Assembly (NCBI GenBank): GCA_038373885.1
Contig: JAWZYV010012510.1
Coordinates: forward strand, 186,001 to 250,000
Source of the DNA: Cheiracanthium punctorium
Lineage: Eukaryota; Arthropoda; Arachnida; Araneae; Cheiracanthiidae
Direction of reading: 5' to 3'
Length of the DNA: 64,000 bases
Below, in pieces: positions 55,673 to 64,000 of the stretch. The translations under genes and the position numbers were made by a program. The notes beneath the pieces are model-generated. The model had not been told where the DNA came from. It worked only from the letters and a program-made list of their open reading frames with translations, and did no database searches. The stretch's first letter is position 1. Each line of letters starts with the position of its first letter.

Positions 55673-56126
55673 TAATGATTGGACCTACGGTGACTGCCTG
55701 AGTGGGTTTTTCAATGCTCCAATCAGTATGCAACTTTTATTCGAATAACTAGACAAAAAATTAAGATTGTGTGTGTACACAGTGGTCGTATATACATGTC
55801 TGTGTGTGTGTTAGATATTTCATAAATAAAATTATTTATTACATGGCATTGTATTTTAAGTATTGTTTATTATCTTTTAATTTTTCTATCCGTCCAAATC
55901 ATCACTCTCAAGCTATTGTTGAATTATGCAGTTTTTGATTTTTGTTTTTCTTACTAGACAATTTTCGGGGATGTTTTTTAAATGGGCGTTATGTGCAAAA
56001 AAGGGCACAACCCCCTTCCCTCTGAAAAATTCCAGTAGTTTGATTTTAACATACTGAATAACTCACTATAAAATTTCTCTCAGACTCCCAACTTCTCTAG
56101 CCGCCAGCGCACTTGAAATGTACATA
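55673..56126 (+). other. Rab 3' UTR and downstream flank
   Basis: Includes the AATAAA at 55825 and a (GT)n tract at 55799-55811. Beyond about 55860 it is intergenic. Confidence 0.5.
55825..55830 (+). terminator. Poly(A) signal AATAAA of the Rab gene
   Basis: An AATAAA hexamer 153 bp after the stop codon in a T-rich 3' region, and the first canonical hexamer after the stop. It gives a short 3' UTR. Cleavage would be expected within about 30 bp downstream. Confidence 0.65.
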
Positions 56127-57918
56127 GGGTAAACGTACCTTTGCCTGACACTTTAAGGATTTTTTCCCCTTTTCTTTCGCATAGTTCAGACCCTGTTTAC
56201 TTCAGGAAATTTTTATGATTAGATATAAATGTAGTAACTATATTCTTTTATTATATTAAAACAAGTATTTATTCCTCATGGCGATTGCAAACCAGAAAAA
56301 AGAAAAAATACTAAAAAGAAAATTAGACTGAATAGTTGGCATCGAGCGGAAACAAACAATTCAGTAGTTAACATCTTTTTGTTTCGATAGTTGACACAAG
56401 GCGAAAAGACTGTTGATAAACTAGTCTTTGTATGAACAGAGAAAGGAATTGAACATTGACAAAAGATTATTTTCGAGTAAATTTACACAACATATTTTAT
56501 AATTAAATTTTATTTTTAAAAATATCGAATTTAGCTGGTGACCTTCTCAGAAATTCTTTTAGAAAATCTCACCTCTCGCTTGAGAGACTTTATTTTTCTG
56601 CACTAGCATTTCCTTTGTCGACTCTTTTCTTTTCTCTTTCAGAAGCACGTATTAATTTTCTTTCTTTCTTGGCTATCCTTTCTTTAATAAATTATCTTGG
56701 AATAAACTCCCTGAAATGATAGAAGTTATATTTTCCTTGAAGACTCGTTCTGATTTGGCTCTCGGCTTTTCCTCTGAAAGAACAACATTTTAAATGGACT
56801 GGGGATTTTTGCTGAGGCCAAAGAAGGTCCGGCTGTACATAAATCAGGAAATCGGGAGCAGGCTTATCAATTGAAATAGTGGTTGACGTTTCAGTTCAAA
56901 CAATATCCATATTCCCAAAACTCCAATCGAGAGGCTCATCAGTAAGTTCAGATGAAGTTTCCGTGCAGTCCAAAGAAAGTCTTGCTGTACAGGAATCAGA
57001 AAGCAGAGAAATAGAAAGAAACTTATGTTCACAAAATTTTTACATACTGTCAACATCTTGTTTTGCCTTTTGCCGAAGTTGAAATAGCGACAAATCCCTT
57101 TCTTCTAACTCATTTGGATTTCTTTCAGAAATATACTCAGTTTCTTCTCGTCAATTAATTTTGCTAAAACCCTCCAAGCAGTTGTGACATGAAATTCCGT
57201 CCACTTCATTCCAGATTTCACTGCAATGCATCTATAATTTAAATTATTTGTGACACTCAGGTATCATAAAATATGTTCCTATATAAAAGCTTGTAAGAAA
57301 TTTAGAAGCCTATTTTTTATAATTATAAATCTTCCTATCAAAATTTTATTTTTTCATAATTTTAATACCCGAAATACTTCATAAAAATTATACCGAATTT
57401 TAATACCCGAATACTTCATAAAAATTATGAAGCTGTCTGAAAATTTTACGGTGAAAACAACTTTACATTATTTGCCCATTTCCAAGACGCTCAGAGGTTT
57501 CTAAGAAGAATACCCCTTCGCTTAAATAAAAGTTTTTACTTATTTTCTATGTTAGCGATTGTATTGTTGGCTTTAGCTTCAAAAGGAAGTTTTACCGATT
57601 TTTCGGGTTTCAAGGACATAACCCGCACTTTCTAAAGGCATTTTCTAGAATACTTGTTCGACATCAACAATCACATCTTTTAACAATTTTGAAAAATCTC
57701 TTTTCTTCAAAACAAAGTTCTCCAAATTCCACAACCTTCACGAATATACCTTTTCCTTCCAGCGCTCTTTTAGAACTCCAAAAGCTGCGACATCCAACAA
57801 CCCATGTCAACAACTGAATAATTGAAAATTTTAAGGATGAGTAGTTGACGCGGGGCGAACTTTTACAAGTTTCAACACATTCTTGTCATTTTTGATTAAA
57901 AAAAAAAACCTTTATAAA

Positions 57919-57952
<34 letters not shown>

Positions 57953-58134
57953 GAATTTCTTTTTGCCCACAATGTTTACGTTAAGTGAATTTGCAATACT
58001 TACATTTTACTCAGACATTTAGCAATTTGAATTACTCGATACATTACAGCTTACAGTTTTCTTATTTTGTTACTTTTTCTGAAAAAGTTTCAACTATTGG
58101 TACAGTGTCATGTCAACTGCCAGTACGTTTACCC
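56127..58134. mobile_element. Candidate 2-kb DNA transposon, GGGTAAACGTAC ends
   Basis: Inverted ends GGGTAAACGTAC with TA on both sides (56125-56126, 58135-58136). Internal phrases AGTTGACACAAGGCGAA, AGTTGGCATCGAGCGGA and AGTTGACGCGGGGCGAA look like repeated subterminal motifs. Frames are badly broken; lysine/glutamate-rich stretches could be a decayed transposase. There is a poly-A run at 57920-57950. Confidence 0.5.
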
Positions 58135-58438
58135 TATTCTTGGAAAACAAATCGGAAAATTTTCATGTGAGCATCTATTTCATCAAATCAAAGTCTGAGC
58201 TCTTCTTTCTGAGTTTGTTCTTAGGAAATCGGTTTGCCTTTTGTGGATTCCTTCGCCGTTGGGGTGTATTGAACAACGAGATTGCAGAGATACTTGCCAG
58301 AAATAGATGTGATCTTCCGATCACCCGCTCTGCAGAGTTAACTCCTTTGGAAATCCACTACTCTATTTGGCGCCTCCCTTCACTTCACAACGGGTACTCT
58401 GCAAGCGGTCCGGGCCTGTCTGTGTAGTAGTCCCAGGA
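58135..58438. other. No gene recognised
   Basis: An open stretch (58110-58427) encodes LRRWGVLNNEIAEILARNRCD, mildly reminiscent of RNase H-end sequences of retroelements, but too short to call. Confidence 0.3.
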
Positions 58439-58616
58439 CAAGGGCGGATTAAAGAGGGCGGAGGGGGCGACCGCCCCCTCCCGAGAAAAGAGAAATTAGT
58501 GTAAAAGATCCTATTTCGCTTCCATAAAATAGATGTATATGTTAATCTTCTAATTAACCGCCCCCACCGACAGACTAACCGCCCCCCCCCGACAAACTTG
58601 CAATAATCCGCCACTG
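58439..58616. mobile_element. hAT MITE, GGCGGATTA type (copy 2)
   Basis: Ends CAAGGGCGGATTAAAG and (reverse complement) CAGTGGCGGATTATTG. The 8-bp flanks TCCCAGGA (58431-58438) and CCCCAGGA (58617-58624) differ at one base. Same family as 29706-29852, opposite orientation. Confidence 0.75.
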
Positions 58617-59229
58617 CCCCAGGATTATCCAATCGGCCTAGGCGCGCTTCAGAAGTGGACACTGTTAGGTTCGCCAATTGTGGTAACCTTGCCCCTGAAC
58701 TACGGGTGGCAGCCCCGTATTTGTTTTTAGCAACGCTCAGCTCTGGTCGAGGAGAGGTCCGAAAAAGGAGCTCAAGCTGGCGGTTCATGCCAGGGAGATG
58801 AAAAGGAATATTGTAATTTAAATGTTTTATAGTGTAAAAAGTGTTTAGTGTCCCTTTAGCAATGTGTTAATAAAATTATATTGGGACTACAAATTGTCTG
58901 CTTCGTTCATCCTTCCCGTCTCCGAACATGGAAAAGAACCCGACTTGTAACACTGGCGGCAGCGGAGACATGTCGAAGACAGAGTGAGGATACAACTATA
59001 AAATTCCTGGATTCCCCCACTTTCCTGCGAGTCAACAAACGCCCTGTTCACCGATGCCCGGGAACATAGCGAAGTGTGCAGGCGATGACAGCAGATCAGA
59101 CCTGCAAAGTGCATGTAAATTTTCCAAAACATCGAAAATCTCGAAATCTCCTACTAAAAGGTGGGTGCTAATATTTCTAATAACTCGCTGGCCGTAACTT
59201 TACGTCTACCAAGCCTACAGAGGAGCGTT
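58617..59229. other. No gene recognised
   Basis: Somewhat more GC-rich than average. Short open frames on both strands have no motif. Confidence 0.3.
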
Positions 59230-59400
59230 TGCAGAGGATACTGGGAGGACGGATACCACGTGGTACTGGGATACCACGGAAAACTGGGAGCGGCTAGGTC
59301 GACAGGCGCGACCAGGGTTTGAATCTGGCACCTCCCTCTTGCAGTTTTGAGAGCAGAACTTCTTAGACACTGGTGGCATCCTAAGTGTTATAGGCTACCT
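59230..59400 (-). repeat. SINE-like element, second copy
   Basis: The reverse complement shows the GCTCTCAAAACTGC..GGTGCCAGATTCAAACC head shared with 47790-47960 and a following ..CGACCTAGCCGCTCCC segment. Confidence 0.45.
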
Positions 59401-59992
59401 TTAATGCATATATCACAGATACTTCTTTTACAGGGATGCTAATAAGAATTACATTACGCTCTATGTGCATCTCTGTAAGTACTGAATCAATTCCTAAACT
59501 TTTTTTTCTGATAGTAAGCTACACTATTCTTGAGTATTATAGGCTAAAATTCATGCATGTAGCATAAATAGTTCCTTTACAGGAACACTCAAAATAATTC
59601 TAATACATTACGCTCTCTGGGTATCTCTGTAACTACAGAACCGATTCTCAAACTTTTTCACTAATAGAAAGCTGCTCTATTCCTGATTAACATGGACTAA
59701 AATTCATGCATATAGCATAAATATTTCTTTTAGAAAACAGTTCGCAAATACTGTCTCTATTCGCCAAATGCCTGAAAAAAATCTAAATTTAGTAACTCTG
59801 TGCATATTCTCTTATTTTAAATGAAGTATTCTAACATGCATTGTACTTCATTTGAAACAAGTAAAAAGCAAATAATATTTAAATGCAGTTCCTTTTGTCG
59901 CAACAATATTTGTTATTCACACATGCTACATTTCTGTCGGGACCTAATTCTAAAGCCGACGCGGACGAAGTCGCGGGTAGCAGCTAGTATGC
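59401..59992 (-). repeat. Dispersed repeat with TACTAGCTGC start and 154-bp modules
   Basis: On the minus strand it starts TACTAGCTGCTACCCGCGAC near 59989. Two modules with ACATTACGCTCT (59451 and 59605, period 154 bp) resemble the ATACATTACGCTCTATGGG modules of the family 1 hairpin repeats. Confidence 0.5.
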
Positions 59993-60295
59993 CATTAAAT
60001 TTTGATATCATGAATATAATTTTTTGAAATATTTATATATTTTATTATATATTTAAAGTGATAAATAAGTTGGTGAATTTTCTTAATATCATGAATACAC
60101 TATAATAAGTATATTTTCCGAAATATTATATGTTTTGGAGTGTTTTTTTTTTTATTTAAACGACATGTATGATATATTTAATTTTAGTTTTGCGTATTAC
60201 GTAATATATGTGTATTATTCCTTTAAAGTGAGATGTATGCTTGCAATTTAAAACTGTTTTAAGGCAATTTTGGCATTCGGGGTAGCTTTAAAAAA

Positions 60296-61432
60296 ATGTC
60301 TTTTTTAAATAAAAGCAGAAAAGCGGATTTATTTTGTCTGGTAGAAGATTTGGAAGAAAGGCCGAATTCTGCCATGTCTAAGGTAGACCTAAAGGAATTA
60401 ATATTGGGTTGTACAAAATACGAAGAGGCGGACGCTAAGGAATTGTTAGAGGCTATCGTTTCTGAAAGAGAGGAAAACGAACAAAAACTAGAAAAGAAAA
60501 AGGAAAAAGAAAGGGAATATCAGGAAAAAGAAAGAGAAAGGGAACATCAATTAAAAATAGAACAAGAAAAATATGCTCTTGAAAAGTTTCGTCTAGAGGT
60601 AGAACTATCAAAAAATGCGGGTGCAACTCAGATCGGAGATCAGGCCGTAAGGCCAAGGTCATTGGATGAAATTGTTAGGATGGTGCGATTATTAACCGTA
60701 AAGGTGCCCAATAAACCTGAGGGTTAGGATTACTTCTTTACAAGTTTGGAAAAAGCATTTCTTAATGAAAATGTGAGCGACGAGTATAAACCGAAAGTTC
60801 TTCTTTGTCTATTAGGGGATAAAGCATCTAATTTGCTAGTCAATTTAGATGAAAAAGAAATTCAAAATTATGACTCGCTTAAACAATTGGTGCTCAAACA
60901 GTATGAACCGTCACCGAAATGATGTTTGGAAAATTTCCGTAGGGCATAACGGAATCCGGATGAAACATTCTGCCAGTTTGCATCGCAATTAATGTCAATG
61001 TGGTCATACTATTGTAAATTGAGGGAGGCGAAGGATTTTGAATCGGTAAATCAACTCGTAGTGTCAGACAGGATTTTCCAAACGTTGGATTCTGAGACCA
61101 TGACTCACATAGGAGTGCTTCAGGGGGAAAATTGGTTTAAACCTAAGGAATTGGGGAAGCAGTGTGACATCTCCTATGCCTCGAAAGGTAAATCTTTTGA
61201 AGGATCTGCGAGAGGCAAATGGGCTGAGGTTGATAAAAACGGGTTACATGGTAACTGGGCTAAGCAGCCAATGGATGAAAAAAGGCTAGACAACAATTAC
61301 GCTTTCCCTAAGAAAAGTTTTGATAAAATTAAAGTCTCCGAAGCAAAGAAAACATGTTACACCTGTGGGTCTGAAAAGCATTTTAAAAGGGATTGCCCTT
61401 ATCCTATGGAGATGTACGGTGGAAGGTGGTGA
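60296..61432 (+). pseudogene. Ty3/gypsy-like gag with three in-frame stops
   Basis: One frame of 379 codons from ATG 60296: an acidic N-terminus, a long Lys/Glu-rich coiled coil (about residues 60-105), a capsid-like region (DYFFTSLEKAF, YDSLKQLVLKQYE) and a zinc knuckle CYTCGSEKHFKRDC (CX2CX4HX4C). Stops TAG 60725, TGA 60920 and TAA 60947 fall in the same frame, with no frameshift. No protease or pol follows. In a live copy it would form the element capsid. Confidence 0.8.
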
Positions 61433-62600
61433 TCGTAAGACGATGAATTATTTTGTAAAGATTATAACTGGTACGATTTTGTAGTGAGAGCAACATAGTT
61501 TTAAGAAGACGATCGTATAGTGGGTCACATTTTAAATTCACACAATGATGACGAAAGGAGATTTATTCCCCTTAGGTAAGACGTACTTTCTTTCATACGG
61601 AACACGATGGCATACACAACGCGTCGTAGGGGTGAACATGCTTTTCTTCCCCACTGAACGAAATCACACATGCACTAGAAATTCCTCATCAGAGCGACGA
61701 GGAAGGACAAACTCCAAAACCAAGAATGAAATTCGCTTTTGATGGCGCATGTCGATTTACTTCTTCTGAAACATGATCACGCAAACACTTTGAACACTGG
61801 GCTAACACGTTTTACTTCAGGAGAAAAACACATTTTGAAGACCACATTCCCTTTAAATATGGAGTCTCAGTCAACACCTTTAAACTTAAAACATATTGCT
61901 TTATTTTCACACTGGAACAGTCACTAATTTCCAAAACGCAGGATTATACATTTAAAACTCTACAATACATTGCATTCAAAAGTAAACTTGGGGAAGCGTG
62001 TTGACAAAAACATCACGACGTTCATATTAAAGCGGCCTGGTACCTCGGTGGGTGAACGCCTTCTGTCACCATGAAGTGATCGGCATAGATGCTAATCCGT
62101 GCAACGCGTCGTGGTGGGCAAAGCCTCCTCACATGAAGTGAGTGGCTTGCCCCACCAAAAATTACTCTCCAATTGCTAAAGAAAAAACCGTTAAAACATG
62201 TGTCTATAGAAAGAGCCCGAACTTTCTGGAACAATTTTAGCAGGTGTTTTTCGAGCAATATGCTTCTTGCACAGCAGAGGAAAACCGCAAACACATCTGT
62301 TTCAGCGGAGCAGAGAAAACATATGCGAGCGAAGAGGTGTTATGATTATTCTTTTAGCCGGCGTCAACTGTTATTTTATTTCAAAGCAGCTGATAAGAGG
62401 GAAATGATTTAGAAGTACGTTAATGCGCTGTAATTGAGAAGGCCAAGAGGAAAATTGAAAGCTTTAAAAGATAGTTATGATTAAAAACTTTTAAATTAGA
62501 TTTAGAATAGATTATTAGTTTAAATTTAGACAATATTAATTAGGATTTGTATTAATAATTTTTCATTAAAAATATGCACGTTGTGTCAACGTGACATATA
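61433..62600. other. Gag downstream flank; possible LTR sequence
   Basis: No coding motif. If the polypurine tract at 62601-62610 is real, the part ending near 62596 would be an LTR of a minus-strand gypsy element. The other LTR edge was not found. Confidence 0.3.
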
Positions 62601-62610
62601 CTCCCCCAAG
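62596..62610 (-). other. Possible polypurine tract / LTR start (minus strand)
   Basis: The minus strand reads CTTGGGGGAG then TATATGTCACGTTG. A purine run followed by TGTCAC resembles the PPT-to-3'LTR junction of gypsy elements. Confidence 0.35.
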
Positions 62611-63631
62611 TTTTCAGAAAAAAATTACATGTTCAGCATAAATATTAAAATAGTATATCAATCAAAGTCCAGTAATATAAAAAAAATTGCATAAAGTTCT
62701 TGCAGAAAACCTTAAAATTGTCCGTCTTGATTTTACATGATTCAGTCTATACTAAAAAAATCACGAAATCTAAAACTGTGCTGAGGTTCTTGCATTGCTG
62801 ATATTGTCAGCTGAAAAAGATTGTCAACAGTCTTTTACATATACATATTACATTCATTCTTGCATATACATATTTCAATAGTATTTAATATCAAAATAAA
62901 GATAATATTTCACACACAAATTCAATAAAATTTTCAATAAAAAGGTAACCCGGGATTTGTTATATCAAAAAGAAAGAGCTCTGATTTTTTTTGAAGTGGT
63001 ACCACTTGTAGCCATTCAAAAGGATTTCAATACAAGATTGTTCTTATTTAAAATGTTAAAAAAAATTGCCATCTTGAAAGAAAAAGGACATACAAAATAT
63101 ATACATTTACTTTATCTCATATTTCACATTATAGAAACAACACAAACTTACTCATGTCTTCACTTTATTTTATTTAATTATTGTTTTTTTTTTAAATAAT
63201 ATTGTGAACAAAAAAATTTAAATTTCAAAACTAAAAAGGCTTTGGTATGCATTGTACCAAATGAAAATTGCAATTATAGCATTTCAAGGCTAAAACTTTT
63301 CGCTGAGTTAGCTTCCCAAAAAGGAAAGCAAAAAAAGGAAAAGATGAAAAAAAAGAGTGCAGTAGTTTGATTTTACTTACATCAAACAGGATTTCTTCCA
63401 ATTACTAGAGGAGAAGGGGAGGATAGGACAGTAGAAGAAAAAAATGTCAATGTTTACCACATTGGGGAATCTACACTGCCACATAACAATGTCAACTGTA
63501 GAATTATGGAAAATTAAAAAATATTTTAAGTATATTACAGCAGTTGAAAGAAGGAACAGGTTCAATACAAACAGGTGATCAGGCTGTTCGCATTGAAAGT
63601 GCCCAGTAAAAAAAACAAATAAAAGGTTAAA
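62611..63631. other. AT-rich DNA, no gene recognised
   Basis: May be the untranslated 3' part of the gypsy element whose integrase tail lies at 63632-63860. Confidence 0.3.
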
Positions 63632-63860
63632 TTAATTTTTACGTGGCCTAAAATTATAAGAGTGCGAAGTAGGAACCTGATAGTGACTATCAATAACAGG
63701 CAAGTCATTAAGTAAAGACCTTCGAGGAGGAGCAAGTTTTAACCTATCAATATGCATTTTGCGAACTGAAGTGTCAGGATTATCTAATAATTGAATTGAA
63801 TAAATAACAGAAGAATATTTTTGTATAACCTTATAAGGTCCAGTAAGATGTTTATTATAT
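63632..63860 (-). pseudogene. Ty3/gypsy integrase C-terminal tail
   Basis: Open on the minus strand to TAA at 63634-63632: HLTGPYKVIQKYSS, a barrel-like domain, then KMHIDRLKLAPPRRS, matching the C-terminal integrase domain that ends gypsy Pol (GPYKV... HIDRLK...). The upstream part is cut off at 63861. Confidence 0.7.
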
Positions 63861-64000
63861 TGTTACGAATTTTCGGGGCAACCCGCTGCTCTGGGGCTTA
63901 GAATGGTTTAAAATTCGTATTCTACGCTTCAAATAGATAAATTTTGCTTTTTGTTGCATCAAAATCGGCCAATTAGAACCGGAGATACGGAGGTTTCGCT
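63861..64000 (+). mobile_element. Probable start of an LTR, running off the window
   Basis: TGTTACGAATTTTCGGGGCA begins exactly where the integrase frame is interrupted. The opening TGTTACGAATT is the same as that of the BEL LTR in this window (element strand, 15842). Only 140 bp are visible. Confidence 0.45.

Noticed and set aside
58363..58788. 141-codon minus-strand open frame
   Set aside because: It crosses the hAT MITE and C-rich runs; no domain.
60453..60662. Leucine/phenylalanine-rich minus-strand frame resembling a membrane protein
   Set aside because: It is the antisense of the Lys/Glu coiled coil in the gag frame.

Overview
The window is AT-rich, intron-dominated eukaryotic DNA. 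Spliced GT-AG exons, large introns and the mixture of BEL/Pao, I/Jockey, Ty3/gypsy, Tc1, pogo/Tigger, hAT and piggyBac-like elements point to an arthropod. The flavour of the transposon proteins suggests a chelicerate, probably a spider, but that assignment is inference from memory, not a search result. No prokaryotic operon, CRISPR array, rRNA gene or intact tRNA gene was seen.

One host gene could be assembled. It is a Rab-type small GTPase on the + strand with six coding exons (3167-3221, 15397-15447, 36377-36500, 48099-48223, 51617-51747, 55559-55672). Every junction is GT-AG and every split codon joins in frame, giving 600 nt and 199 residues. The five G motifs and a C-terminal C-x-C prenylation signal are present. 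About 99% of its 52.5 kb span is intron, and those introns are filled with transposable elements.

Intron 1 (3222-15396) holds an ORF-less repeat with a TAGCTGC-type start, a tRNA-like SINE interrupted at its B box by a 117-bp hAT MITE, copy A of a terminal-hairpin repeat set in satellite-like units, a TTAA-flanked foldback element, and a 5'-truncated LINE with a 14-bp target duplication. Intron 2 (15448-36376) holds a BEL/Pao element with nearly identical LTRs but no catalytic-Glu part of its integrase, a decayed gypsy pol, a nested stack (Tc1 interrupted by hAT, which is itself interrupted by another Tc1), a BEL integrase fragment, and copies B and C of the terminal-hairpin repeat. Intron 3 (36501-48098) holds a Tigger remnant into which a complete, apparently coding-competent 5.7-kb I/Jockey element has inserted, plus two TIR elements and SINE-like repeats. 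Introns 4 and 5 hold more foldback, TAGCTGC-family and hAT material, including a hAT copy carrying a LINE RNase H fragment.

Downstream of the gene (55673-64000) are a 2-kb TA-flanked DNA-element candidate, a hAT MITE, SINE-like and repeat fragments, a gypsy gag with only three in-frame stops, and a gypsy integrase tail apparently interrupted by an LTR that runs off the window. Apart from the Rab gene, every confident coding sequence belongs to a mobile element. Many element edges are supported by target-site duplications visible in the sequence, so the insertion order can be read directly in several places.
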